64,000 nucleotides of DNA from Erpobdella octoculata (lineage: Eukaryota > Annelida > Clitellata > Hirudinida > Erpobdellidae), in NCBI GenBank assembly GCA_963978895.1, contig CAXBUH010000001.1:116001-180000 (forward strand). The letters are read 5' to 3'. The notes under the pieces are model-generated. The model ran no database searches, was not told the DNA's origin, and saw only the letters and a program-made list of their open reading frames with translations. Positions within the stretch are counted from its first letter, which is position 1, and each line of letters begins with the position of its first letter. The position numbers were made by a program, and so were the translations under genes. Shown one piece after another: positions 22,323-35,367 of the stretch.

Positions 22323-23752
22323 TCCCTACTATAAAAGCGCAGTGATGTATTATGTATTATGTCACCCGATTAGCATCTACAGGTCTGAAAAAACTCACGT
22401 TGATAGATTATGAGACGCTGAACACGGTTTGTTAGGGCACTTTTTTGTTAAAATATTTAAATAAAAAGTTATTAGCCGCGAAAGTTTAACGCTTTGCGGA
22501 TATATATATAATGCATCGTACGTCATCGCTGAATATAAGCAAGTTAAAAATAAATAAATCACCGAAGTAGTAGTCGGCGGGTTTTCCCCAATTTTAAAAA
22601 AGTTATAAATTATTATTTACGACAATTTACTATTTTGCAATTATTATTCCTCTTATTTTAATTATTATTATTAACGAAGATTAATTATTTTGCTAATATT
22701 ATTCCGATTATTGGAAAGTTCGACGCTTTGCGGATACATTTAATGAAATTATTATTAACGACATTTTACTATTTTAATAACGCCATTATTTATTTTAATA
22801 GAATATATATAATAATTAATATATTAAATAAAAAGTTTTTTCTATTTTTTAATTATTATTCCTCTTAATTTAATTATTAATAATATTACTATTAACGAAG
22901 ATTAACTATTATTCATATTAATGGAAAGTTCGACGATTTGCGGATATATTTAATGAAATTATTATTAACGACATTTTTCTATTTTGTAATTATTATTCCT
23001 CTTCATTTAATTATTAATAATATTACTATTAACGAAGATTAACTATTATTCATATTAATGGAAAGTTCGACGATTTGCGGATATATTTAATGAAATTATT
23101 ATTAACGACATTTTTCTATTTTGTAATTATTATTCCTCTTATTTTAATTATTAATTATATTAATAATTACGAATATTAACTAATTTGCTAATAATATTCC
23201 TATTATTGGAAAGTTCAACGCTTTGCGGATATATTTTGAGCATACGTTATAACTTATTATAAACAAATTGAAAATATATAAATCACCGAGGTAGTACATC
23301 GGTGGGTTTTCCCAATATCAGCCATTGAAGGTTGGTTTTTTTTGTAGGCGGTTTTTTCATTATCAGCAATTAAAGGTTGGGTTTTTTCACTATCACTTAA
23401 ATTATTTTGTTTTTTTCGTAGGCTGTTTTTCCCGATCACATCCAATAAATATATATTCGGTTTTTTCACTATCACACAATAAATGTGGTTTATTTCGTAG
23501 GCTATTTTTCCAATATCGTCCATTTGAGGTTTTTTTCGTAGGCAGTTTTTCCAAAATCATCCAATTAATTAGAAAACCATTCCAAAACGGTTTGAAGTGA
23601 AAAATTATCTGCTACTGGCTGAAATAGTCACATGCTTCGCTTGCGAAGCGTGCGTAAAGTTATTACTATATAAGCGCATTGGTGTTGTTTTTGAGCTTAG
23701 AGTGATATTTGAGTGCGACTACCTTCAAAGCGAAGCTTGCGTCTAGTGCTGG
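22323..23752 (+). mobile_element. Helitron A unit 5
   Basis: Family start at 22323, end CTGG at 23752 with a decayed terminal hairpin. The middle (22600-23230) holds diverged direct repeats of an ATTATTAACGACATTTT segment. No coding sequence. Confidence 0.75.
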
Positions 23753-24968
23753 TCCCTACTATAAAAGCGCAATGATGTATTATGTCACCCAATTAGCATC
23801 TGCAGGTCTGAAAAAACTCACGTTGATAGATTATGAGACGCTGAACACGGTTTGTTAGGGCACTTTTTTATTAAAATGTTTAAATAAAAAGTTATTAGCC
23901 GCGAAAGTTTAACGCTTTGCGGATATATATAATGCATCGTACGTCATCTTTCAATATAAACAAGTTGAAAATAAATAAATCACCGAAGTAGTAGTCGGCG
24001 GGTTTTTTCCAATTTTAAACAAGCTGTAAATTATTATTAACGACATTTTACTATTTTGCAATTAATATTCCTCTTATTTTAATTATTATTATTAACGAAG
24101 ATTAACTATTTTGCTAATATTATTCCAATTATTAGAAAGTTCGACGCTTTGCGGATACATTTAATGAAATTATTATTAACGACAATTTTCTATTTTGTAA
24201 TTATTATTTTTCTTATTTTAATTATTAATTATATTATTATTTAAGAAAATTAACTAATTTGCTAATATTATTCCTATTATTGGAAAGTTCGACGCTTTGC
24301 GGATATATTTTGAGCATACGTCATAACTGAATATAAACAAGTTGAAAATAAATAAATCACCGGCGGGTTTTCCCAATATCAGCCATTGAAGGTTGGGTTT
24401 TTTTGTAGGCTGTTTTTTTCATTATCAGCCATTAAAGGTTGGGTTTTTTCTTAGGCTTTTTATTCACTATCACCCAAAATATGTTGTTTTTTCGATACTA
24501 TCCATTATATATTGTGTTTTTCTTAGGCGGTTTTTTCACTGTAACCCATTAAATGTTGTTTTTATCGTAGGCTGTTTTTTCCGAGCAAATCCAATTAATA
24601 TTGTGTTTTTCGTAGTCGGTTTTTCCACTATCACACAATAAATGTGTTTTTTGTAGGCTATTTTTTGCAATATAGCCCATTTAAGGTTTTTTTCGTAGGC
24701 AGTTTTTCCAAAATCATCCAATCAAATAGAAAACCATTCTAAAACGTTTTCAAGTTAAAAATCATCTGCTACTAGCTGATATAGTCACATGCTTCGCTTG
24801 CAAAGCGTGCGTTAAGTTATTACTATATAAGCGCATTCAAATCAAGTCAATGAATCATTTGATTAGGCGTTGTTTTTGAGCTTAGAGTGTTATTTGAGTG
24901 CGACTACCTTTACTATTAATATGTAAAAACTCACACGCTTCGCGCGCGAAGCCTGCGTCAAGTGCTGG
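23753..24968 (+). mobile_element. Helitron A unit 6
   Basis: Family start at 23753, terminal palindrome (one change) and CTGG at 24968. Non-coding; same internal order as unit 5 but shorter. A second hairpin of the same type lies internally near 24790. Confidence 0.75.
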
Positions 24969-26217
24969 TCCCTACTATAAAAGCGCAATGATGTAATATG
25001 TATTATGTCACCCGATTAGCATCTGCAGGTCTGAAAAAACTCACGTTTATAGATTATGAGACGCTGAACAAGGTTTGTTAGGGCACTTTTTTGTTAAAAT
25101 GTTTAAATAAAAAGTTATTAGCCGCGAAAGTTTAACGCTATGCGGATATATATAATGCATCGTACGTCATCGCTGAATATAAACGAGTTGAAAATAATCA
25201 AATCACCGAAGGCGGGTTTTCCCAAAAATTTTGAGATTACGTCATCAAACAATATAAAGAAGTTGAAAATAAACAAATCACCGAAGGCGGTTCTCCCAAA
25301 AATTTTGAGATAACTTCATCTTTCAATATAAACAAGTTGAAAATAAATAAATCACCGAAGTAGTAGTCGGCGGGTTTTCCCCAATTTTAAACAAGTTGTA
25401 AATTATTATTAACGACATTTTACTATTTGGCAATTATTATTCCTCTTATTTTAATTATTAATAATATTATTATTTACGAAAATTAACTAATTTGCTAATA
25501 TTATTCCTATTATTGGAAAGTTCGACGCTTTGTGGATATATTTAATGAAATTATTATTAACGACATTGATTATTTTAATAACGCCATTATTTATTTTAAT
25601 AGAATATATATAATAATTAATATATTAAATTAAAAGTTTAACGCTTTGCAAATATAATTTGAGCATACGTCATAACTCATTATAAACAAGTTGAAAATAA
25701 ATAAATCACCGAAGTAGTACATCGGCGGGTTTTCCCAATGTCAGCCATTGAAGATTGGCTTTTTTTAGGCATTTTTTTTCATTATCAGCCATTAAAAGTT
25801 GGGTTGTTTCTTAGGCTTTTTTTCACTATCACCCAAAATATGTTGTTCATTTCGTAGGCGGTTTTTTCACTATCACCCAATAAATGTTGTTTTTTTCGTA
25901 GGCTGTTTTTCCTATACCATCAAATAAACAGTGTTTTTCAGAGGCGGTTTTTTCACTATCACCCAATTAACATTGTTTTTTTCGTAGGCTGTTTTTTCCT
26001 AAATCATCCAATCAAATAGAAGACCATTCCAAAACGTGTCCAAGTGAAAAATCATCTCTAATAACTATTTTAGTCACACGCTTCGCTTGCGAAGCGTGCG
26101 TAAATTTATTACTATATTAGCGCATTAGTGTTGTTTTTGTGCTTAGAGTGCGGTTTGAGTGCGACTAATATGTAAAAACTCACACGCTTCGCGCGCGAAG
26201 CGTGCGTCAAATGCTGG
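24969..26217 (+). mobile_element. Helitron A unit 7
   Basis: Family start at 24969, perfect terminal palindrome and CTGG at 26217. Non-coding. Confidence 0.75.
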
Positions 26218-26833
26218 TCCCTACTATAAAAGCGCAATGATGTAATATGTATTATGTATGTATTATGTCACCCGATTAGCATCTGCAGGTTTGAAAAAAC
26301 TCACGTTGTAGATTATGAGACGCTGAACAAGGTTTGTTAGGGCACTTTTTTGTTAAAATGTTTAAATAAAAAGTTATTAGCCGCGAAAGTTTAACGCTTT
26401 GCGGATATATATAATGCATCGTACGTCATCTTTCAATATAAACAAGTTGAAAATAAATAAATCACCGAAGTAGTAGTCGGCGGGTTTTTCCCATTTTTAA
26501 ACAAGCTGTAAATTATTATTAACGACATTTTACTATTTTGCAATTATTATTCCTCTTATTTTAATTATTATTATTAACGAAGATTAACTATTTTGCTAAT
26601 ATTATTCCAATTATTGAAAGTTCGACGCTTTGCGGATAAATCTAATGAAATTATTATTAACGACATTTTACTATTTTGCAATTATTATTCCTCTTATTTT
26701 AATTATTAATAATATTATTATTTACGAAAATTAACTAATTTGCTAATATTATTCCTATTATTGGAAAGTTCGACGCTTTGTAGATATATTTAATGAAATT
26801 ATTATTAACGACATTATTTATTTTAATACATTA

Positions 26834-28450
26834 TCTATATATATAAAAGAACATGTCCTGACTGACTGACTGACTGACTGACTGACTGACAGATGACTGA
26901 CTGATAATCAACGCCGAGCTCAAACGCCTCATCCTAGGAACGTGAAATTTGAAACTTATATTACTTTTATAGCGTAAACATACGCTAAGAAAGGATTTTT
27001 GAAAATTTTGCTCATGAGGGGAAAAAACTGGAAAACAAACTTTTTTCTAAAACAATGTATATCTTGAAAACCAAAATTGAGGAGATTTTGAAATTTGGTA
27101 TATAGATTCTTTTTGAAAAATAAAAAGATACGTGTTTCACCATTTTTTGAAAATTCGGTTTCCCGGACCTCAAATGTGGGTTGGAAAATTGGGTTATTTG
27201 GTTTTTAAAGTAGCTTCTACTCAAAAACTGTTAATGCTACAGGAGTAAAAATTAGTATTTAGTTTCTACTCCAAAAATAATGAAATACGTGTTTTAGCAT
27301 TTTTTGAAAATTTGATTTCCAGGACTTCAAATGTGGGGTGGAAGATAGGGTTATTTGTTTTTTAAAGTAACTGCTACTCAAAAACTGTAAATACCACAGA
27401 TTTAAAAATTAGTATTTAGTTTCTATTCTAAAAATAAAGATATACGTGTTTCACTATTTTTTTTATAAATTTGGTTTCCAGGACCTTAAATTTGGGCTGG
27501 ACAATAGGATTACTTGGTTTTTAAAGTAACTGATACTCAAAAACTGTAAATGCTACAAAAGTAAAAATTAGTATTTAGTTTCTACTCTAAAAATAATGAT
27601 ATACGTGTTTCACTATTTTTTGAAAATTTGGTTTTCAGGACCTCAAATGTGGGGTGGAAAATTGGGTTACTTGGTGTTTAAAGTAACTGCTACTCAAAAA
27701 CTGTAAATGCTACAAAAGTAAAAATTAGTATTTAGTTTCTACTCTAAAAATAAGGATATATGAAATTTTGGTTTTCATGATCTCAAATGTGGGGTGGAAA
27801 AAGGTTTCTTTGGTTTTTAAAGTAACTACTACTCAAAAACTGTGAATGCTACAGATGTCAAAATTAGTATTTAGTATTTACTCAAAAAATAATGATATAA
27901 GTGTTTCAACATTTTTTAAAAATTTGGTTTCCAGGACCTCAAATGTGGGGTGGAAATTAGGGTTATTTGATTTCAAAATAACTGCTACTCAAAAAATGTA
28001 AGTGCTACAAATGTAAAAATTAGTATTTTGAAGTTTTGTGCCGGTTAAAAGTAGCTAAGTCCAGTTTATCACCGGTTGGGCCAAGCCGTTGTTTTAGTCT
28101 TCACACGGGCCAGGCCAAACCTTAAATCAAAGTGGGACGGGCCGAGGTTTTTCACCAAGTATATAGATATTTTAGTGATTTCAGGATCTTCAGTTGGGCC
28201 GGGCCAAACCTGAAGTCAAGGTGGGATGGGCCGAAGTTTTTCATCAAGTATATAGAACTTCTAGGCCTGTAAGAATGGGCCGGGCCTAATTCAAACGGGC
28301 TGTTCCGGGCCAGGAGTTTAGGTTTTTAAAACGGGCTGGGCTTGAGTTGTCGACGGGCCTAGCCGAGACCTAAAAAATTGATCTCTACTATGGATGCACG
28401 GTTCAAACTCTCTAATTTCATGCGAGCGAAGCCGCTACGGGCACTGCTAG
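26834..28450 (+). mobile_element. Helitron family B, copy 1
   Basis: Starts TCTATATATATAAAAGAACA and ends GGGCACTGCTAG, the TC...CTAG signature. The body consists of about six diverged copies of a 157-bp unit (recognised by CTCAAATGTGGGGTGG) followed by a GGGCC-rich part. A weak hairpin, GCCGCTACGGGC, precedes the end. No coding capacity. Confidence 0.8.
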
Positions 28451-29911
28451 TCTATATATATAAAAGAACATGTCCTGACTGACTGACTGACTGACAGATG
28501 ACTGACTGATAATCAACGCCGAGCTCAAACGCCTCATCCTAGGAACGTGAAATTTGGAACTTATATTACTTTTATTGCGTAAACATCCGCTAAGAAAGGA
28601 TTTTTGAAAATTTTGCTCCTGAGGGGAAAAAACTGGAAAACAAACTTTTTTCTAAAACAATGTATATCTCGAAAACCAAAAATGAGATTTTGAAATTTGG
28701 TATATAGATTCTTTTTGAAAAATAAAAAAATACGTGCTTCACCATTTTTTGAAAATTCGGTTTCCCGGACCTCAAATGTGGGTTGGAAAATTGGGTTATT
28801 TGGTTTTTAAAGTAGATTCTACTCAAAAACTGTTACTGCTACAGGAGTAAAAATTAGTATTTAGTTTCTACTCCAAAAATAATGAAACACGTGTTTTAGC
28901 ATTTTTTGAAAATTTTGTTTCCAGGACTTCAAATGTGGGGTGGAAAATAGGGTTAATTGTCTTTTATAGTAACTGCTACTCAAAAACAGTAAATACCACA
29001 GATGTAAAAATTATTATTTAGTTTCTTTTCTAAAAATAAAGATATACGTGCTTCACCATTTTTTACAAATTTGGTTTCCGGGACCTCAAATGTGGGTTGG
29101 AAAATTGGGTTATTTGGTTTTTAAAGTAGCTTCTACTCAAAAACTGTTAATGTTACAAAAGTAAAAATTAGTATTTAGTTTCTACTCTAAAAATAATGAT
29201 ATACGGGTTTCACAATTTATTGAAAATTTGGTTTCCAGGACTTCAAATGTGGGGTGGAAAATAGGGTTATTTGGTTTTTAAAGTAACTGCTACTCAACAA
29301 CTGTAATTGCCACAGATGTAAAAATTAGTATTTAGTTTCTACTCCAAAAATAATGAAATACGTGTTTTAGCATTTTTTGAAAATTTGGTTTCCAGGACCT
29401 CAAATGTGGGGTGGAAATAAGGGTTATTTGATTTCAAAATAACTGCTACTCACAAACTGTAAGTGCTACAAATGTAAAAATTAGTATTTTGAAGTTTTGT
29501 GCCGGTTAAAAGTAGCCAAGTCCAGTTTATCATCGGCCGGGCCAAGCCGTTATTTTAGAGTCTTCACACGGGCCAGGCCAAACCTTAAATCAAAGTGGGA
29601 CGGGCCGAGGCTTTTCACTAAGTATATAGATATTTTAGTGATTTTAGGGTCTTCAGTTTGGCCGGGCCAAACCTGAGGTCAAGGTGGGACGGGCCGAAGT
29701 TTTTCATCAAGTATATAGAACTTCTAGGCCTGTAAAAATGGGCCTGGCCTAATTCAGACGGGCTGTGCCGGGCCAGGAGTTTGGGTTTTTAAAACGGGCT
29801 GGGCTAATTTGTCGACGGCCGAGCCGAGACCTAAAAAAATGATCTCTACTATGGATGCGCGGTTCAAACTCTCTAATTTCATGCGAGCGAAGCCGGTACG
29901 GGCACTGCTAG
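28451..29911 (+). mobile_element. Helitron family B, copy 2
   Basis: Begins directly after the CTAG of copy 1 with the same start and ends CTAG at 29911. It has the same body with one or two fewer 157-bp units. The two copies therefore form a head-to-tail dimer with a seamless junction. Confidence 0.8.
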
Positions 29912-30574
29912 TATATAATATATTAAATAAAAAGTTATTAGCCACGAAAGTTTAACGCTTTGCAAATATAATATGAGCATACGTCATAACTCATTATAAA
30001 CAAGTTGAAAATAAATAAATCACCGAAGTAGTACATCGGCGGGTTTTCCCAATATCAGCTATTGAAGATTGGATTTTTTGTAGGCATTTTTTTTCATTAT
30101 CAGCCATTAAAAGTTGGGTTGTTTCTTGAGCTTTTTTTCACTATCACCCAAAATATGTTGTTCATTTCGTAGGCGGGTTTTTCACTATCACCCAATAATT
30201 GTTGTTTTTTTCGTAGGTTGTTTTTCCGATACCATCAAATAAATAGTGTTTTTTACTATCACCCATTTAACATGGTTTTTTTCGTAGGCTGTTTTTTCCA
30301 AATCGCCGATTAAAGGTTTTTTTACGTAGGCATTTTTCCTAAATCATCCAATCAAATAGAAGACCATTCAAAAACGTGTCCAAGTGAAAAATCATCTGCT
30401 ACTAACTATTTTAGTCACACGCTTCGCTTGCGAAGCGTGCGTAAAGTTATTACTATATTAGCGCATTGGTGTTGTTTTTGTACTTAGAGTGCGACTAATA
30501 TGTAAAAACTCACACGCTTTGCGCGCGAAGCGTGCGTCAAGTGCTGGTATATATAAATATACAAATAATTGTAA

Positions 30575-30745
30575 CGGTGTGAGTGCGAGCGGGACTGTAG
30601 GGCAAATGGTAATTAGGGATAAATATATGAATAATTGTATCATAAATTTTGGGATTGGGTCTGTAGGGTAAAGGGCAAATAGGGATATATGATTCATAAC
30701 ATCATATATTTGTGATTGGGTCTATACTATAGGGCTAGACTCTAT
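30575..30745 (+). repeat. GTAGGGCAAAGGGCAAATAGGG tandem repeat (part 1)
   Basis: Diverged tandem units of about 90 bp recognised by GGGTCTGTAGGGCAAAGG and ATATATGATTCAT. It continues at 31390-31675 after an insertion. Confidence 0.65.
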
Positions 30746-31010
30746 AGGGCAAAATTTTTGAAAAGCTTCTAATCTCTATGTCAACTGATATTTTCATGTA
30801 AAGAGTCCAAAATAGTGTAGTAATGAAAAGTTTGTAAAAAGTATGCAAAAGGAATGAAATTCGTCCCGTAGCAGTCTCAGCGCGGCTGAAAGCCTACATG
30901 AATCAGAAAATATAAAAACCTTTCCTCACTTTAAGACAAAAAACCATACCGAATACACACTTATACAAAGCTTACTCGATCGAGAGGAATAATTTGCCCT
31001 CTTATACCAG
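30745..31010 (-). mobile_element. 265-bp dispersed repeat, copy 1
   Basis: Begins GGGCAAAATTTTTG and ends with AATTTGCCC followed by a CTTATACCAGG extension. The same segment is present in the opposite orientation at 38187-38447. Short inverted ends (GGGCAAA) suggest a MITE, but no target duplication is clear. Confidence 0.6.
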
Positions 31011-31260
31011 GCTTGGGACTGGCATGGGTGACTCACGGCGGAGATCTCTTCCTTTGACCAGGCTTGTAACTGGCATGAGTGACACACGGCAGAGTTACAG
31101 AGTGCTTATTTAATCGTTTTATAGACACACAAACATTTAATAGAAACTTGCATATTTTATAGACAAATAAATAAGTTTACACTAAGGTTTGTAAGACAAA
31201 ATTGGAAATCAACCAACAGGAAAAAGATAAACAAAGATATTTAAAAACTTTTCAAAAAAT

Positions 31261-31262
<2 letters not shown>

Positions 31263-31353
<91 letters not shown>
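31263..31353. repeat. (TA)n microsatellite
   Basis: About 90 bp of uninterrupted TA dinucleotides. Confidence 0.95.
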
Positions 31354-31355
<2 letters not shown>

Positions 31356-31716
31356 CCATGAATCATTTTATCATATATAAATATAATATATAGTGCGTGC
31401 GGGACTGTAGGGCAAGTGGTAATTAGGCATAAATATATGAATCATTGCATCACATATTTTGGGATTGGGTCTGTAGGGCAAAGGGCAAATAGGGATATAT
31501 AATTCATAAAAATCATATATTTGTGATTGGATCTTTAGGGCAAAAGGCAAATAGGAATATATGATTCATTGCATCATACATTTTTTATTGGGTCTGTAGG
31601 GCAAAGGGCAAATAGGAATATATGATTCATAGCATCATATATTAGTAATTGGGTCTGTAGGGCATAAGTAAATATATATATATACACACACACACACACA
31701 TACATATATATATATA

Positions 31717-33447
31717 CTAGCTGGGTTACCCGGCGTTGCCCGAGGATTTTAAAGGCTTTTTATCGTTTTCTCTCTAGCTCCCGTTTCCTTAACCGCTTGC
31801 TTTCCCGTTCCAGGTCGCTTTCTCACTCCTGGTCGCATTTCTGCTCACGGTCGCTTTTCCGGCCCTGGTCTTTTTACTTTTCCCGATCCCGTTTGCTTTT
31901 ACGCTTTACCGCTCCAGCTTGCTCTTCTTTTCGCTCTTCCGTTCCTCCATTAAATTTTGGAGCCTTCCCAATGTGGCTTAGATGGGCTGTAGCGGAATGC
32001 TGTGCACAGTCATCAAAATTAATCTGTTCTCTCGTTAACACTTTGTTGTTTGGTTTGCTCGTTTAGTTACGTCTGAACTTCCTCAATTTTAATTAGTGTT
32101 CTTTAATGTATTGGTTCCACTCTGCAAGTGTGATCTTCTGCAAAGGCTTATTATGATTGACTAAAGCTGAAAAAAAAGAATTTATTAGTTAACGGCTGCA
32201 ATAATGTTAAAATCCGCTCATATATCTCAACAGGTTTAATTTATTTTAAATACTTGTAAGATTATAAATTCTTACAATAGATTTATCACACACTGTTCAA
32301 CAGCTGCTTTTCGAAAAATCGCTAGTCAGTGAAACTTTTACAATAAATTGGTGATGCATGTAAGATTTTCTTTAAAATGTAATTTTCTAATTTCCTCTGA
32401 AAAGTAAAAAATAAAATAAGACCGATAAATTAATTCATGATCTTATAGTCATAAATACTCGTGAATAATAATGGTTGTAATGCCATCACAAAAAAAAACT
32501 TACCTGTCCAAAAAAATTTCTCATTTACCGATGGGCTGATAGCAAGCTCGTCAGTTTAGGAAACCATGATGAACAATATTAGATAAGGAACAATTGAAGT
32601 CAGAAGCCTTGAACGATAAATATGAACAATGAATTTAAATTTATTTTTCCAATCTGCAACTCCTTTTTGTAAAACACAAAATGTTAGAGCATAATGATAA
32701 TCTTATAATAATTAATATAACATAATTAAACACGTGCAATGCAACAAACGAAACAAATTGAAAGATACACAGTAAATCATGATTTTAAAAACTAAAAACA
32801 AATTACCAAAGCTTTTCCACTTACTTTTGAATGGGAGATATGAACAATGAATTTCTAATTTGATTTAATTTTAATTTGTTAAGTCTGGAACTCTTTTTGT
32901 GAAGCACAAAATATCTCTAAATAGAAGAAATTCCACCTGCAATTTATTGATTAGTCCTGAAAACCAAAGTTATCTAGATTTAAAAGATAAGTTGCTAAAA
33001 TCAAATATAAAGTTTGCCGATAGCAGAGCTGTCGTATCGGAGGTTCGGAAGAGAATGAGCTCTATGAAATCAAAACAAAGGTATCCGGCGGCACCATAGA
33101 TATCTATGGGCGGCACTAAACAACACACATATTTATTTTATTTAATATTTATATTTAAAACCTTTAAAACTTAAAAAACAAAAATTAAAAATATTTTGTA
33201 TAATTTAACTATAAATTAATTTATTTTTATTTTGTAGAAAAAAAATTTACTCCAACTTACTACCGCTGACCAAAACGTTTTTTGACCATAAAACATCAAC
33301 GGAGAAACCAATCTATTTAAAATTTTACAGGAACCACCGCTTCAATAAGTTACATAAGTGTGCCAAATTTCAATTAAATCTGTTCGGCCGTTTACATTTT
33401 ATTTCCGGACAAACAAACAAACAAACATTTCATTTTTATATATAAGA
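31717..33447 (-). mobile_element. Complete Helitron C-type element
   Basis: Minus strand: 5' end TCTTATATATAAAAATGAAA at 33447, 3' end with hairpin region and CTAG at 31717. Flanked by A (31716) and T (33448), as expected. The 3' third contains degenerate 18-bp minisatellite units (31790-31920). The rest is AT-rich and non-coding, with a perfect palindrome CATAGATATCTATG near 33097. Sequence just inside the 5' end (TTCGGCCGTTTACATTTTAT) is of the kind seen in many microsatellite-associated Helitrons. Confidence 0.65.
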
Positions 33448-33789
33448 TTTTTACTAAAGTTTTGATGTTGTAGTCAATATGCGCCCGCAACGTTCTTCGT
33501 TATTTGGTAAACAATCAATTAATCAATCAATCAATCAATCAATCAAATGAACTTATAAACGCTTTTTCTTAAACTCAAAGGCGCTTGCTCTCCAATAAAT
33601 TCGCTACATAAAAATGTTCTAATCCACAAAAAATAACAATGAATTACAACATGCATACCTAATTAGAAAACGGAAGCCTATCAGCATAATTTACCACCAG
33701 ACACAAAAAACAAGCATTCAACAAAAGCATAGATAACTAAAGAAAAAAACAATTATAATATTATAAAAAATTATTCCGAAGTCGTAGTC

Positions 33790-34430
33790 TCCATCTTTGG
33801 AAAACATTATACCAGGCCTATATTCGACCACACCTCGAATATGCAGTTCAAGTTTGGTCTCCTCATCTAAGCCGGGACATTGATGCTCTCGAAAAGGTCC
33901 AGCACAAAGTTACAAAAATAATTACAACAATCAAACATTTACCATACTTAGAAAGACTACAGAAGCTTGGAATTACCACGCTTGAAGAACGTTGGGTTAG
34001 AGGCGATTTGATCCAACAATACAAAATACTGGCTCATATTGATGAAGTAGATTTTTTTGTATTGCAAAAACATCCCACATGGCAAACTAACAGATCCTAT
34101 CGTTTGAGAGGTCACAACTGCTTTTTTTTTTACCACAAAGAATTAAAGGATGTGAAGAGCGAAAACACTTTCTCACAAATCGAGTAGCTTTCAACTGGAA
34201 CACCTTGACGCAGGAAGCAGTGGACGCATGTTCGGTGAATGCCTTCAAAGATCAACTCGCTCTACTTTGATTGCAGTATGACTCGTCAGCACAGAGGGGC
34301 CTGATGCAGCACCTCTTCATCAATCATACATGCTATTATAATGACTATTTAATTATTATTGTTTTTTTTGTTCTGTCTTTTTTTCTGATTTTGAATGTAT
34401 GTATTGATAACTGAATAAAAAAACTCAAAC
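33790..34430 (+). pseudogene. LINE 3' end: RT C-terminal fragment, ACTCAA-tailed family
   Basis: The sequence encodes, with several frame breaks, the C-terminal part of a CR1/Rex1-like RT (a YIRPHLEYA-like block, then ERWVRGDLIQQYK). It ends in a 3' UTR with TGTATTGATAACTGAATAAA and short CAAACTCAA repeats. A close second copy is at 56812-57260 and a minus-strand piece at 38448-38600. All are 5' truncated. Confidence 0.7.
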
Positions 34431-34439
34431 TCAATATGA

Positions 34440-34852
34440 AAATGCTTCCTAAATGACCTCTATAAGACAGCACTACCAAGGACCCTAAAACTAACAACTA
34501 CAAGAAATCCTTTTTTCAAATCACTAACAGGAAAACACACTATGAAAAAAGCATCAACAAAATATTTGAAACAAAAATAATCAGGAGAATAAAGAATACT
34601 AACAAATCAATTATTAGGTCAAATTAAAACACAACAAAGCCCTTATTAAAAAAATATAAGCCAACAAATCAATCAGTGAAGAAAACTCCACAAACAAATT
34701 TGAGTAAGACTTCAAACCAGGAAAAATTCAAACAAAAGTATAGCAAAACTATAAAAAAAATCATTCATTCACAAAGTCAACAAGTAAAGCAAAAAACAAA
34801 GTTTTTTAAAAACACACTTTTATATTTTTGAATTTATATATACTAGCTGACA
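34440..34852. other. Intergenic, nothing recognised
   Basis: A-rich sequence without coding frames or repeat ends that I can support. Confidence 0.4.
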
Positions 34853-35367
34853 CAGCAAACATTATTTTGCTTTATGAATTATTTAGGTTTAATGTACAAA
34901 TTATGTTAATTTGAAAAAATCAATTTCGAAGAGCAATCGAGTGTACAATGTTTTAAATGCTTTTATATAACTTCACTTTCTCTCTGTCTGTGGTGATCAA
35001 GTCTTAGAAACAAACATTCACCCATTTTTCGACCACCTAGAGCTCTAAAACTTTCAGGAAAGCTTTATTCTGGATGACAACACATGAATTAATGTTTCCG
35101 ACATGAATTAGGCCTTAAATCAACTAAAATTAATCAAATCAAATTAATCGCTGTCATCTAGTGACTGTTTATTACAGTCGCTAGAAGGCAGGAATTAATT
35201 TGTTTAACAACCGGCCACAAAGTTCTGGCGATCGATATTTTGCATCTAAGTCCGAGTTTGCAATAACGTTTACTAATCTAAACATGTAATTTGCTTAGAA
35301 GCAAATAAAAGCATTTTTTAAATTTATTTTTTATCTTCACTTGTTTATGTTGCACATTGCATCTGGG

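Larger units (their letters stand above)
15435..30547 (+). mobile_element. Head-to-tail array of eight Helitron family A units
   Basis: Each unit starts with a variant of TCCCTACTATAAAAGCGCAA and ends with a 20-bp palindrome, ACGCTTCGCGCGCGAAGCGT or a variant of it, followed about 10 bases later by CTGG. That is the Helitron 3' signature: hairpin then CTRR. The CTGG of one unit is followed directly, or after one extra T, by the TC of the next. The array as a whole lies between A (15434) and T (30548), the usual Helitron target. Units: 15435-15671, 15672-20941, 20942-21760, 21762-22321, 22323-23752, 23753-24968, 24969-26217, 26218-30547. All have the same orientation, but lengths differ greatly because of internal deletions and insertions. 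Confidence 0.85.
26218..30547 (+). mobile_element. Helitron A unit 8, hosting a Helitron B dimer
   Basis: Family start at 26218 and terminal CTGG at 30547, the last base of the array. Between 26834 and 29911 it contains two complete family B Helitrons. The flanks join as ...CATTA and TATAATATATT..., consistent with insertion between A and T. Confidence 0.8.
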
